DNA from: Cryobacterium soli
Lineage (GTDB): Bacteria > Actinomycetota > Actinomycetes > Actinomycetales > Microbacteriaceae
Assembly: GCF_003611035.1 (NCBI RefSeq)
Contig: NZ_CP030033.1
Coordinates: 4,278,001-4,342,000, forward strand
Length of the DNA: 64,000 bases
Direction of reading: 5' to 3'
Made by a program: the position numbers and the translations under genes. Each line of letters begins with the position of its first letter. Position 1 is the stretch's first letter. The notes under the pieces are model-generated. The model was not told the origin of the DNA and searched no databases. It worked only from the letters and a program-made list of their open reading frames with translations. Shown here in pieces: positions 26,372 to 36,300 of this stretch.

Positions 26372-28794
26372 CCGCGCCGGGTCGCACCCTGCCGCCCCCG
26401 GGCATCCGCCCGGGCGGACCGCCCCGGGCTGCGCCGTCAGCCAACGCGCGACGGCCGGCCCGCCGCCGGGTGCCGCCGTTGCGGTGGCCGCTCTCCGCTG
26501 CGCTCCTTGTGCTGCTCCTCGCCGGGTGCACCGCCCTGGGCGCCGTCCTGGCCGGGTCCGGCTGGTGGTGGGTGCTCCTGGTCATCGCGGCGGCGGTCCT
26601 GTCCGCCGCCGCCGGGTTCCGGCGCGCCCGGGTGCCGGCCGCTCTCGTGCCGATACTCTCGGCGGGCGCTCTGGTCGTCCTGCTCACGCTGGTCTTCGGC
26701 GGGGGAACCGGCGTGCTGTGGCTGATTCCCACCGGCGACACGTTCGCACGATTCACCGACCTAGCCACGTCCGGCGTGCGGTCGATCCAGACGCAGGGCA
26801 CCCCGGCGCAGGTGCTGGACGGCATCCTGTTCCTCCTGGCCTGCGGGGTGGGCCTGCTGGCGATCCTGATGGATGTGCTGGCGATCGGGCTGCGCTGGCC
26901 CGCACTGGCGGGCATCCCCCCGCTCGTTCCCCTGGCCGTGCCCGGCTTCGTGATCGACACCGGCGCCGAGTGGGGCAGCCTCGTCGCCACCGCCGTGGTT
27001 TACCTGCTGATGCTGCGCGTGGACGCCCGGCTGCGCGGCATGGAGGCGATCCGGCAGGGCGGTTCGCTCGGCTGGAGTGCGACGTCACCTCCGGGCGCGG
27101 TCCGCGGCGCCCTCGCCATCGGCGCCATCGGTATAGCCGGCGCTCTCGTCATCGGCCTCACCGCCCCGATCGTCTCCGGCGTCACCGGCGGCTCCCGGCC
27201 GAACAGCGCCCTCTTCGGCGGGGGAGTGAGCCCGATGATCAATCTCGGCCAGGACCTGCGGCGCCCCGCGCCCACGCCCGCCCTGCACTACCGCACGACG
27301 GCCAGCGAACAGCCGTACCTGGCGCTGCTCACCCTCGACGACATCAAAGGGACTACCTGGCTGCCCCGGCCCGTGGAGATCGACCCCGAGAAGACCGTGG
27401 AGGCGATCGACGATCCGCCCGGCCTGTCCGAGGCCGTCACGCGCACCTCCGCCACCACCACCATCGCCATCGACGGCGTGAGGACCGACCTGTTGCCTGT
27501 GCCGGTGCCTGCCACCTCGGTCGACGGGCTCACCGGGGAGTGGTTCTGGAACAACGGCACCCGGGCCATCACCAGCCCGGACAGCTCCACGAGCGGTCAG
27601 CGCTACACGGTGACCTCCCTGGAGGTGCAGCCCACCCGTGAGCAGCTGCGCCAGGCCGGCGGACGGTATCCGGCGGGGATCGAGTCGAGCCTGGCCCTGC
27701 CGGAGGACACGCCGGGAATCATCGCGGAGACCGCGGGCACAGTCACGGCGGGCGCCGAATCGAACTACGACGCCGCGGTGGCCCTGCAGGACTACCTGCG
27801 CGGCAACGACTTCAGCTACGACACCGAGGCTCCCGTCGAAGACGGCTATGACGGTGGGGGCGGGGCGGTCATCGCGACCTTCCTCGAGGTGAAGCGGGGC
27901 TACTGCGTGCACTTCTCCTCGGCCATGGCCCTGATGGCTCGCAGCCTCGGCATCCCCGCCCGGATCTCCCTGGGGTACCTGCCCGGCACCCGCACCACCA
28001 CGGTGGTCGGCGGGCTCAACCGGTACAACGTCGACTCAGACGACCTGCACGCGTGGCCCGAGCTGTACTTCACCGGGGTCGGCTGGGTGCCCTTCGAGCC
28101 CACGCCGGGCCGGGGGAGCGTTCCCGATTACGCGCTGCCGGAGAGCTCCGCGGTGGCGGGCGCTCCGGAAAGCGGTGGTGCCGCGCCCGTCGCCCCGCGC
28201 CCCAACGACAACCCCGGCATCACGGGCGGCCCCAGCGGCACGGTCACCGCGGCCGAAGACGACCTGCCCGGCATCTTGGCCCGGGTGGGCCTGCTCGTGG
28301 CCGCGGCCCTCGTGCTGCTGGCGGTGCCCGGCACGCTACGCGCCGTGCGTCGCCGTCGCCGGCGCCGTCTGCTGGCCGCCGACCGGGCCGGCGCCGTCCT
28401 CGCCTGGCGGGAGTTGACCGACACAGCCCTCGACCACGGTGTTTCCGTGTACGACACCCTCACCGCACGCGAGCTGGCCGCGGCCATCCGCGACCGCACG
28501 GGGGTCGGCGACACGCCGCAGGTGCGCGACGCGCTCGAACGGATGCTCGTCGCCGTCGAGCGCGCCCACTACGCCCGGCAGGCGTCAACGGCCGCCGGGG
28601 GCGCCGAACTGCTGGACGACCTGGACGCGGTCATTCGGGCGGTTCGGCAGGGAGGCAGCGCTGCCGAGCGCGTGCGGGCCACCGTCGCCCCGGCGTCCCT
28701 GGGCTCGCCCGCCCTGCGCCGCATGGGACTGGCGCGGGATACCGCGGCCGGTCCCGACGAGGGGGCGAACCAGCGCACCCCGACGGGCGCGTAG
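26368..28794 (+). CDS. transglutaminase-domain membrane protein (TgpA type), catalytic residues present
   Basis: 808 residues: about six or seven membrane helices in residues 35-275, a periplasmic region with the transglutaminase core, one more helix (about 640-660) and a cytoplasmic tail with a DUF4129-like helical part. The core retains the Cys in RGYCVHFSSAMALMARSL (Cys513), the His in DDLHAWPELYF (His561) and an acidic residue in FEPTPG (Glu577). TgpA-type proteins are predicted periplasmic transglutaminases or proteases essential in some bacteria. Its tail ends in a TAG that is also the start of the next gene's -10 box. It is the catalytic counterpart of the copy at 5263-7971. Confidence 0.92.
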   Translation: MTAPGRTLPPPGIRPGGPPRAAPSANARRPARRRVPPLRWPLSAALLVLLLAGCTALGAVLAGSGWWWVLLVIAAAVLSAAAGFRRARVPAALVPILSAGALVVLLTLVFGGGTGVLWLIPTGDTFARFTDLATSGVRSIQTQGTPAQVLDGILFLLACGVGLLAILMDVLAIGLRWPALAGIPPLVPLAVPGFVIDTGAEWGSLVATAVVYLLMLRVDARLRGMEAIRQGGSLGWSATSPPGAVRGALAIGAIGIAGALVIGLTAPIVSGVTGGSRPNSALFGGGVSPMINLGQDLRRPAPTPALHYRTTASEQPYLALLTLDDIKGTTWLPRPVEIDPEKTVEAIDDPPGLSEAVTRTSATTTIAIDGVRTDLLPVPVPATSVDGLTGEWFWNNGTRAITSPDSSTSGQRYTVTSLEVQPTREQLRQAGGRYPAGIESSLALPEDTPGIIAETAGTVTAGAESNYDAAVALQDYLRGNDFSYDTEAPVEDGYDGGGGAVIATFLEVKRGYCVHFSSAMALMARSLGIPARISLGYLPGTRTTTVVGGLNRYNVDSDDLHAWPELYFTGVGWVPFEPTPGRGSVPDYALPESSAVAGAPESGGAAPVAPRPNDNPGITGGPSGTVTAAEDDLPGILARVGLLVAAALVLLAVPGTLRAVRRRRRRRLLAADRAGAVLAWRELTDTALDHGVSVYDTLTARELAAAIRDRTGVGDTPQVRDALERMLVAVERAHYARQASTAAGGAELLDDLDAVIRAVRQGGSAAERVRATVAPASLGSPALRRMGLARDTAAGPDEGANQRTPTGA

Positions 28795-28797
28795 AAT
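28792..28797 (+). promoter_or_regulatory. -10 box TAGAAT for leaderless DUF177; includes upstream stop codon
   Basis: TAGAAT lies 8 nt before GTG 28806 and its first three bases are the stop of the transglutaminase gene. No Shine-Dalgarno is present, so transcription from this box would start at or near the GTG. Confidence 0.6.
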
Positions 28798-28805
28798 TTT
28801 CCCTT

Positions 28806-29378
28806 GTGAACAAGTTCAAGAAGACCCCGTACAAGGTTGACGTACGTGACATCATCAACCGCCCGGGAACGCTCTACGAGCGCGACATCGACATCCTTGT
28901 GCCCAACGACCTCGGCGAAGCGCTCGTGGCCGTCAAGGCCGGCTCCACCCTGCAGGCCGAGCTGCGCCTCGAATGCATCCACGAAGGCATCCTGGTGACC
29001 GCCGATGTGACCGGAAAAGCCGCCGGAGAGTGCGGAAGATGCCTGATTGACATCGAATTGCCTGTCCGAGTTCATTTTGTCGAGCTTTTCGCGTACGATC
29101 TAGACGAAGCTTATGAGTGTGCGGTTCAAGATGACCACGTGGATCTTGAACCACTAATCAGGGATGCAGTGGTGTTGTCACTGCCGTTCCAGCCGGTTTG
29201 CCGGCGGGATTGCCCAGGTCTCGACCCAGAGACCGGGGAACGGCGTGCCACTTCCCCTGAACTTGAACCGAGTGACGTGCAGGATCCCCGCTGGTCCGCA
29301 CTATTGGAATTCCAAGCTTCCGAAAGCATCAGCACGGATGAAGACATCCGTGCTGTACCGGATAGAGAAGAGAAGTAG
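28806..29378 (+). CDS. DUF177 (YceD-family) protein
   Basis: 190 residues. YceD/DUF177 proteins are encoded immediately upstream of rpmF in most bacteria and are implicated in 23S rRNA or large-subunit maturation. [25 protein letters not shown] is the actinobacterial N-terminal signature, and [13 protein letters not shown] plus [16 protein letters not shown] supply CxxC-type Cys pairs that could bind zinc. GTG 28806 is chosen from the conserved N-terminus and the TAGAAT box 8 nt upstream. rpmF follows at 2 bp. Confidence 0.92.
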   Translation: MNKFKKTPYKVDVRDIINRPGTLYERDIDILVPNDLGEALVAVKAGSTLQAELRLECIHEGILVTADVTGKAAGECGRCLIDIELPVRVHFVELFAYDLDEAYECAVQDDHVDLEPLIRDAVVLSLPFQPVCRRDCPGLDPETGERRATSPELEPSDVQDPRWSALLEFQASESISTDEDIRAVPDREEK

Positions 29379-29380
29379 TC

Positions 29381-29584
29381 ATGGCAGTCCCGAAGCGCAA
29401 GCAATCACGCTCCAACACCCGTTCACGCCGTTCCTGCTGGAAGGCCGAAGCCCCCACCCTGGTGAAGACCATGGAGAACGGCAAGGTCGTCTACAGCCTC
29501 CCGCACCGCGCGAAGGTCGTCACGGATGCCGCCGGAACCGCACTCTTCATGGAGTACAAGGGCCGCAAGGTCGCTGACGTTTAG
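29381..29584 (+). CDS. rpmF: 50S ribosomal protein L32
   Basis: 67 residues, normal length for actinobacterial L32. [21 protein letters not shown] is the characteristic N-terminus. The zinc-binding Cys quartet of the C+ form of L32 is absent: only one Cys is seen. So this is a zinc-independent C- form. It follows DUF177 by 2 bp with AGAAGAGAAG as a ribosome site, and precedes rnc by 20 bp. Confidence 0.97.
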   Translation: MAVPKRKQSRSNTRSRRSCWKAEAPTLVKTMENGKVVYSLPHRAKVVTDAAGTALFMEYKGRKVADV

Positions 29585-29604
29585 TCAGAGGATGGTGCGC
29601 TGCC

Positions 29605-30402
29605 GTGTCGAAGTCTGACGCCGGTTCCCGTCACGCCGAATCTCCCGCAGCCCGCGCTGCGGGAGTTTCTGCTGTGCGGGCCGAAGCGGTGACCAAGGGA
29701 ACGGCCGGGACGACCGACGCCGTGTCGATGTCGGCTCTGCAGGAGATCCTCGGCCTGCAGATCGATCCCGGCCTCCTCGAGCTCGCCCTGACGCACCGTT
29801 CGTACGCGTACGAGAACGGTGGCCTCCCCACCAACGAGCGCCTGGAGTTCCTGGGCGACTCGATTCTGGGCCAGGCCGTGACGGTGATGCTGTACCGCAA
29901 CTACCCCGGACTGAGCGAGGGTGACCTCGCCAAGCGCCGGGCCAGCCTGGTGTCCAGCGCCGCCCTGGCCGGCATTGCCCGAGGCCTCGGCCTCGGCGCT
30001 TTCGTGCGCCTGGGGCGTGGGGAGACCCTCACCGGAGGACGCGAGAAGTCGTCGATTCTGGCCGACACCGTCGAGGCCCTTATCGGGGCTGTCTACCTCG
30101 ACTCGGGCGGAGACCGCGCGACCGAGTTCGTGTTGCGGCTCGTGCAGCCGCTGCTCGCCGACCCCGGCCACTTCGGCGTGTCGATGGACCCGAAGACCAG
30201 CCTGCAGGAGGCCGCCGCCCGGCTGAACGCCGGTGTGCCGGTCTACGCCGTCGCCGAGAGCGGGCCGGACCACTCCAAGGTTTTCGTCGCCACGGTGTCC
30301 GTCGGCGACAGCGTCAAGGCCACCGGAACCGGGACCAGCAAGAAGCATGCCGAGATGGCCGCGGCCCTCGAGGCCTGGACTCAGTTGCGCGCCCGACGCT
30401 GA
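29605..30402 (+). CDS. rnc: ribonuclease III
   Basis: 265 residues. Cleaves double-stranded RNA in rRNA and mRNA processing. NERLEFLGDSILGQAV is the RNase III signature with the metal-binding acidic residues; ADTVEALIGAVYLDSGG is the second catalytic patch; the C-terminal double-stranded RNA-binding domain begins at DPKTSLQEAAARLN and ends AEMAAALEAW. GTG 29605 gives a ~42-residue Ala-rich N-terminal extension. An internal ATG near 29731 (MSALQEILG) would give the usual ~224 residues and may be the true start. Confidence 0.95.
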   Translation: MSKSDAGSRHAESPAARAAGVSAVRAEAVTKGTAGTTDAVSMSALQEILGLQIDPGLLELALTHRSYAYENGGLPTNERLEFLGDSILGQAVTVMLYRNYPGLSEGDLAKRRASLVSSAALAGIARGLGLGAFVRLGRGETLTGGREKSSILADTVEALIGAVYLDSGGDRATEFVLRLVQPLLADPGHFGVSMDPKTSLQEAAARLNAGVPVYAVAESGPDHSKVFVATVSVGDSVKATGTGTSKKHAEMAAALEAWTQLRARR

Positions 30403-30448
30403 GCCGGCCGGATGTTTCTGGATGGCGCTGAACGGCGACCGGTGACCC

Positions 30449-31405
30449 ATGCCTGAATTGCCCGAGGTCGAGGTCGTCCGCGCCGGACTCGAGCCGGCCG
30501 TCTCCGGCGCCACTGTCACGGGCGTCGAGGTCTTCGACGATCGCTCGCTGCGGCGGCACGATCGCTCGCTGGGCGAGTTCGAGGCGTTGCTGACCGGGTC
30601 CAGGCTCCTCGCCGCGGTACGCCGGGGCAAGTTCCTCTGGTTCCCGCTCGCCGGGCGCGCCGGCGGAGCCGACCGTGCCCTCGTGGCGCACCTCGGCATG
30701 AGCGGCCAGGTGCTGCTGCGCACCCCGGGCGAAACGGCGGAGAAGCTGCTGCGCATCCGCTTGGCCCTCGAGCACCCGGTGCACGGCGAACTGGCGCTGC
30801 ACTTCGTGGATCAGCGCATCTTCGGAAGCATGGCCGTCGACACCGTCCTGCCCACCGGCGACCTGCGCCCGGCCGGATACTCAGGACCCGGGCTGGCCCC
30901 GGGGCGGGCCCCGGGCGGCGACCGGGTCCCCGCAGGCTGGGAGGCCCTGATTCCCAGCCAGGTGGCGCACATCGGCCGTGACCCCCTCGACCCCGCCTTC
31001 TCAGCGCCGGACTTCTACCGCGCGCTGGCCCGCACCCGCTCGGGCATCAAGAGGGTGCTGCTCGACCAACAGGTCGCCAGCGGCATCGGCAACATCTACG
31101 CCGACGAAGCCCTGTACGAGGCCCGGGTGCACTTCGACCAGCCGGCCGCGTCTCTGTCCACGTCCACGGCACGCCGGCTTCTCGCGGCGGTGCGCGCCAT
31201 CCTGCTGCGCGCCCTCGCAGAAGGCGGCACGAGCTTCGACGCCCAGTACGTGAACGTCAACGGCCAGTCCGGCTACTTCTCGCACAGCCTCAACGCCTAC
31301 GGGCAGCACGGCCGGCCGTGCCCGCGCTGCGGCACCGAGCTCGTGCGCGCCCGGTTCATGAACCGGTCGTCACACTACTGCCCGCGCTGCCAACGCCTGC
31401 GCTGA
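30449..31405 (+). CDS. mutM: formamidopyrimidine-DNA glycosylase
   Basis: 318 residues. Removes 8-oxoguanine and formamidopyrimidine lesions and nicks the abasic site. MPELPEVEVVRAGLEPA at the N-terminus contains the catalytic Pro2-Glu3; the H2TH region is IKRVLLDQQVASGIGNIYADEALYEA; the C-terminal zinc finger has CPRCGTEL and CPRCQRLR. An insert of roughly 20 residues (SGPGLAPGRAPGGDRVPAGW) precedes the H2TH region. The stop abuts a 16-bp tandem repeat. Confidence 0.97.
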   Translation: MPELPEVEVVRAGLEPAVSGATVTGVEVFDDRSLRRHDRSLGEFEALLTGSRLLAAVRRGKFLWFPLAGRAGGADRALVAHLGMSGQVLLRTPGETAEKLLRIRLALEHPVHGELALHFVDQRIFGSMAVDTVLPTGDLRPAGYSGPGLAPGRAPGGDRVPAGWEALIPSQVAHIGRDPLDPAFSAPDFYRALARTRSGIKRVLLDQQVASGIGNIYADEALYEARVHFDQPAASLSTSTARRLLAAVRAILLRALAEGGTSFDAQYVNVNGQSGYFSHSLNAYGQHGRPCPRCGTELVRARFMNRSSHYCPRCQRLR

Positions 31406-31485
31406 TTCACACTGTGCTGACTTCACACTGTGCTGACTTCACACTGTGCTGACTTCACACTGTGCTGACTTCACACTGTGCTGAC
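31406..31485. repeat. 16-bp tandem repeat, 5 exact copies
   Basis: ttcacactgtgctgac is repeated five times without a mismatch, starting at the base after the mutM stop. The last copy forms the 3' end and stop of the convergent GNAT gene. Each unit carries the near-palindrome cacactgtg. It looks like a slippage-expanded copy of the GNAT gene terminus. Confidence 0.95.
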
Positions 31486-32556
31486 CCGGCGCCAGGCGCC
31501 CTCGTAGCCCAGCGGCACAAAGCCGAGAGCCTCGTTCACGTCGAGCATGTACCGGTTCTCCTCGGCGTTGAACGTGGTCACCATCGTCTGCTCCGGATGC
31601 GTCAGCGCCAGCTGCCTCAGATTGGCCGCCTTGAGCAGCATCCCCAGCCGGTGCCCCCGATGCTCCCTGAGCACGAGGGTGTCCTCCTGCTCAACGGCCC
31701 GGCGCGGGTCCGCGGGAACGGACAACTCGGTGAATCCGGCCAGCCGGCCGCTGGGGCGGTGCAGGGCAGCGGCCACGAGTGTGGCGCGCGGTCCTGCGGC
31801 CGCGGCATCCTGCTCGCTCCGGAGTCGCTCGACGGTCCAGACGTCCTCGGGCTCCTCCAGGCCGGCGCTGGGCGCATCCGTCGACATCCGCGTGTACAGC
31901 CGGGCCAGGTCGTCGAGCCAGCGCTCGGGCGTGCGTCCGATCCAGGTCAGCACCGCGTAGTCACCGCCGGCGCGGGCCTGGGCGTCGTCGAGGTGCCGGT
32001 TCAGCAGGTGAGGGTCGATCGGAAGCGCCAGCGCGCTTCCGCGCTCGACCTGCTCGAGGGTGTACCCGTGCCGGAGTAGGAAACGCACCTCGGGGTTATC
32101 GGCCGGCACCGAGCCGAACCCGGTCGGGGGTGCCAGCCGGGGCCCAGGACCTTCCGGCGACATCGCGTAGACGATCCGGATGCTGCGCCCGGCGGCGTCG
32201 GCCAGGCCGTCGAGGCGCGCGGTCAGGGCGCCCCCGATCCCGCGGGTGCGGTGCTGCGGCAGAACCTCCACCGTGAACCAGGCGAACTCGGACTCCGGAT
32301 CGGCGAGAGTCTCGTAGACGCCCCGTCCCACGATAGCGCCGCCCACCCGGGCCACGAAGAGTCGCCTGGGGGAGTGCTCTGGCGTGAGCCAGGCGGGCCA
32401 GAGCTCTTCGGCCGTCTGGTTCAACACGGCCGTTCCGTACGCGTGGGCCTCAACCCTGTTTCGCACCTCGACGGCCGCGGCGAAATCATCCCAACCGGGC
32501 CCGGAGATCTCCGATGGAATCGTCAGTTCGTCGATGGTGAATGCCGCGGTCCCCAC
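31471..32556 (-). CDS. tandem GNAT N-acetyltransferase
   Basis: 361 residues with two GNAT-like halves. The first half has FTVEVLPQHRTRGIGGALTARL (the acetyl-CoA pyrophosphate loop, Q/R-x-x-G-x-G/A). The second has DTLVLREHRGHRLGMLLKAANL, then NAEENRYMLDVNEALGF. The overall plan resembles mycothiol synthase, but the substrate cannot be deduced. GTG 32556 is preceded on the minus strand by TAGGCT at 7 nt, so it is probably leaderless. Its last codons lie in the tandem repeat shared with the mutM intergenic region. Confidence 0.88.
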   Translation of the reverse strand: MGTAAFTIDELTIPSEISGPGWDDFAAAVEVRNRVEAHAYGTAVLNQTAEELWPAWLTPEHSPRRLFVARVGGAIVGRGVYETLADPESEFAWFTVEVLPQHRTRGIGGALTARLDGLADAAGRSIRIVYAMSPEGPGPRLAPPTGFGSVPADNPEVRFLLRHGYTLEQVERGSALALPIDPHLLNRHLDDAQARAGGDYAVLTWIGRTPERWLDDLARLYTRMSTDAPSAGLEEPEDVWTVERLRSEQDAAAAGPRATLVAAALHRPSGRLAGFTELSVPADPRRAVEQEDTLVLREHRGHRLGMLLKAANLRQLALTHPEQTMVTTFNAEENRYMLDVNEALGFVPLGYEGAWRRVSTV

Positions 32557-32715
32557 GGGTCAGAGCCTAGACGGCGGCCGGCCCGCGCGACAGGCCCCCG
32601 AACGTCCCTTCCGACACGGTGCGCCCGAAGGTGGGATGAGAGCTAGCCTGTCGTCGTCCGCACCGCGAGGAAACCGCAGCGCGCGGAGACCGCAGTGCGA
32701 GAAGGAAGGCCGGCC

Positions 32716-33201
32716 ATGACGTCGCAGATCTACGACACCGCCACTGAACTCAGACGTATCATCGCCGCCGGTCAGATCTCCGAAGACGCTGTGCTGGCCA
32801 TCACGGGTATCCCGCCGGAGAAGTTGCGGTCGTTCCTGGACGGCGCACGGGCGCAGGCCACTGGACTCAGCACGGAACGGCTGGTGCTCTCGAACGACGA
32901 GAGTACGAGACTGACCGTCCTCGCGGCGCAGCTGACCGAGGGTCTGCCGATCGGTGACGACGAACGGCTCCGGGCGGCCCTCGAATCGCTGACGATCGAG
33001 TGCCGACTCACGACGGGGAACATCGCCCGGCTGACCGGGCTCGCCATCGACGACGTGGAGAGCGCCCTGCGGGACCCGCGGAGCATTCCGATGGAGACGA
33101 AGTATCACCTCGCGAGCAGGGTTGCGTACCTCATCAACGCCGTCACCCGGGCACACGACGGGAAGCCCTGGCCGACCACCCGGACCGGGCAGCCGAAGTA
33201 G
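32716..33201 (+). CDS. hypothetical protein with two helix-turn-helix-like segments
   Basis: 161 residues, not recognised with confidence. Two segments look alike and HTH-like: QISEDAVLAITGIPPEKLRSFL near the N-terminus and RLTTGNIARLTGLAIDDVESAL in the second half. It may be a small DNA-binding protein. ATG 32716 follows GAAGGAAGG; a TAGCCT -10 box at 32644-32649 would give a ~60-nt 5' UTR. It stands alone between GNAT (divergent) and smc. The function is unknown. Confidence 0.7.
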   Translation: MTSQIYDTATELRRIIAAGQISEDAVLAITGIPPEKLRSFLDGARAQATGLSTERLVLSNDESTRLTVLAAQLTEGLPIGDDERLRAALESLTIECRLTTGNIARLTGLAIDDVESALRDPRSIPMETKYHLASRVAYLINAVTRAHDGKPWPTTRTGQPK

Positions 33202-33270
33202 GGCCGTTCAGCGGGCCGTTCCCAGTAAACGACCGGCAATCCGGTACCGTGGACTGACCGATGCCGTCAT

Positions 33271-33291
33271 GGTCGGCCGTGACGGCCGACC
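33271..33291 (+). promoter_or_regulatory. palindrome in smc 5' region
   Basis: ggtcggccgt and acggccgacc are exact complements around one central base, about 30 nt before the smc TTG. A possible TACCGT -10 box lies upstream at 33245-33250, so the palindrome would be in the 5' UTR. It could be a hairpin limiting smc translation, or an operator. Confidence 0.4.
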
Positions 33292-33321
33292 AGCCGGCCG
33301 AGGAGAGAAGGGACGGGCGCG

Positions 33322-36300
33322 TTGTACCTGAAGAGTCTCACCCTCAAGGGCTTCAAGTCGTTCGCCCAGCCCACCACCTTCGCCTTCGAACCGGGTGTCA
33401 CCTGCGTAGTGGGCCCGAACGGTTCGGGCAAGTCCAATGTCGTCGACGCCCTCGCCTGGGTCATGGGTGAGCAGGGCGTGAAAACCCTGCGCGGCGGCAA
33501 GATGGAGGACGTCATCTTTGCCGGGACCTCCACCCGCGGGCCGCTCGGGCGCGCCGAGGTGACCCTGTCGATCGACAACAGCGACGGCGCCCTGCCCATC
33601 GAATACGCAGAGGTGACCATCTCGCGCACCCTCTTCCGCAACGGCGGCAGCGAGTACGCCATCAACGGCCGCACCTGCCGTCTCCTCGACGTGCAGGAGC
33701 TGCTCAGCGACTCCGGACTCGGCCGGGAGATGCACGTCATAGTGGGCCAAGGCCAGCTGGATGCCGTGCTGCGCGCGAGCCCCGAGGAACGCCGCGGGTT
33801 CATCGAGGAGGCCGCCGGAATCCTCAAGCACCGTCGCCGCAAGGAAAAGACCGTACGCAAGCTCGAGGCCATGCAGACCAACCTCACCAGGCTCAGCGAC
33901 CTCGCCGGGGAGATCCGGCGTCAACTCAAGCCGCTCGGCCAGCAGGCCCAGGTGGCCAGGGAAGCCCAGCAGATCGCCGCCACGGTGCGGGATGCGCGGG
34001 CGCGGTTGCTCGCCGACGACGTCGTCACCCTGCGCACCGCTCTGGACGCCCACGGCCGCACCGAGAGCGAGCGGCACTCCGAGCGCATTGTCATCCAGGA
34101 CCAGCTCGACCACAACCAGGCCCGCATCCGCCGGCTGGAAGAGGCCCAGGTGGGTGACGCCGTCGACGTGGCCAGGCGCACCGCGTTCGCGCTCGAATCC
34201 GCCCAGGAGCGGCTGCGCGGGCTGTACTCGCTGGCCAACCAGCGCCTGGCCCTGCTCGGTAGCCAGGCCGAACCGGCCGAGCGAGCCTCGAGCGTCACCC
34301 CGCACCGCGTCGCCGAGGCCACGGCCGAGGTGGGACGGCTCGAACGCGGCATCGTCGTCGCCGAGGACACCTGGACCCGGACCCGGGCCGTCACGGCCGC
34401 CCTCCGGCGCGACCTCGACGCGCTCGACGACGAGATCTCGGCGCAGTCGGCCCTCGTCTCCCGCCACGACCTCGAGGTCTCGCAGCTGGCCGGACAGGCC
34501 GACACCGCCGCCTCGCGGCTCGCCGCGGTGCGCGGCGAGGTGCTGCGCCGGCACGGAGCCCTGTCGGCCGCGCGCGAGCGCCTCGCCGCCGCCCAAGCCG
34601 AACTGGCAGGGTTGGATGAGACCGAGCTCGACGATGCCCACGGCGGCGTCCCCGAGGGCCTGCCGGACGGGATCGACCCGGCAGACCTCGACGAGATCGT
34701 GGAACAGGCCCAGGCACAGATACTCGAGGCCGGAGCAGAGATCGAGCGCCTGCGCGACCTCCTGCACGGCCACGAACGGGAACGAGACGCCCTCGCAGCC
34801 CGCCGGGGCGCCCTGACGTTGGCCCTCGGCCAGAAGGACGGCTCCTCCGCCCTCCTGGCGGCGGATCTCGCGGGTATCGGCGGCCTCGTCGCCGAACTGA
34901 TGAGCGTGCAACCGGGCTTCGAACGCGCCGTCGCCGCCGCCCTCGGTTCCCTCGCCGACGCCGTGGCCGCCGACGACCGCACAGCGGCCGTTCATGCCGT
35001 CGACCACTCCGACCGCCATCACCTCGGCCGGGTCGAATTCGTGCTGACCGGCGCGGGCCCGGCCTCACCGGCTGCCCTGCCGGTCCTGCCGGGCGCGGTG
35101 CCGGCCGCGAGCGTTGTCGACGCTCCGCCCGGAGTGCTCGGCCTGCTCGCCCGCACCCTCATCGTCGACGACCTGGCCGCCGCCGCCGCCGCGGCCGACG
35201 CCCTGGCCGGCACGGCGTCCGGCGGCCCCGTGACGCTGATCACCCGCGCCGGCGACGTGCTCACCGCGCACTCCCTGCGAGCCGGCACCGGCGCTGCACC
35301 GAGCAAGCTCGAGCTCGTCACGGAACGCGACACCGCCGAGAGCCGCCTGGCCGAGGTGACCAGCCAGATCACGATCGTCACCGCTGACCTGGGCGAACAG
35401 CGCACCCTGCACGCCGCAGCGAAGGCGCAGGCCTCGGCGGCAGCGGCCCTCGTGCGCGACCGGGACGCCCGCGAGAGCGCCAGGGCCGCACAACGCGGCC
35501 GGCTCACCGTGCAGATGGATGCCGCATCCGCCGACCTCGACCGCCTGTCGGCCGCCGCGGAGCTGGCCGCGGCGGGAGTGGCCGAGGCCGAGAGCGCGGC
35601 GGCGACCAGCGCGGCCGCGCTGGAGACCCGGCGCTCCCAGCCACGCCCCATCCTGGATGTCAGCGCGCGGGATTCACTCGCTGCCGAACTGGATGCCGCC
35701 AAGGAACGTGAGATCGAGGCCCGTCTGCAGGTGGACACGGCCAGGGAACGGGTGCGTAGCGGACACGGACGGGTGGCCGCCCTCACCCGGCAACTCGAAA
35801 CCGACCGGGCCGAGGCCGACGCCGCCGCGCGCCGGGCGGTTCTGCGGCGCCGACAGGTGGATGCGGCCTCGGCCGTGGCCGACGCGCTGCCCAGGGCGCT
35901 GGGCTCCATCGACGCATCCGTCGCCGAGGCCCGGGCGCTCCTCAGCACGGCCGAGGCCGAACGGGCCAGCCAGAACGAGGAACTCGGCTCGTTGCGCCGG
36001 GACGAAAGCACCCTGCGCACCCGTCTGCAAGCCATCACCGAGAACGTGCACGGTCTGGAATTGCAGATCTACGAGAAGAAGCTCCAGCTGTCCGCCCTGC
36101 TCGAGCGGGCCGCACACGAACTGGGTCTGGTGGAGGACGTCCTGGTCGCCGAGTACGGGCCGGCCCAGCCCGTGCCGGCCACCGCGGCCGGGCGAGCCGA
36201 CGTGTCACAGCGGGGCGCGTCCGAGGCGGATCCGGGCACGCCGTACGACCGGGACGAACAACAGGCGCGACTCGCGGCGGCCGAACGCAAGTACGCCCGC

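Noticed and set aside
31406-31485. Possible CRISPR array
   Set aside because: The five 16-bp units are directly adjacent with no spacers, so this is a plain tandem repeat.
32251-32646. Plus-strand frame opposite the GNAT gene
   Set aside because: No motif is present, and the minus-strand GNAT frame has clear acetyl-CoA motifs.
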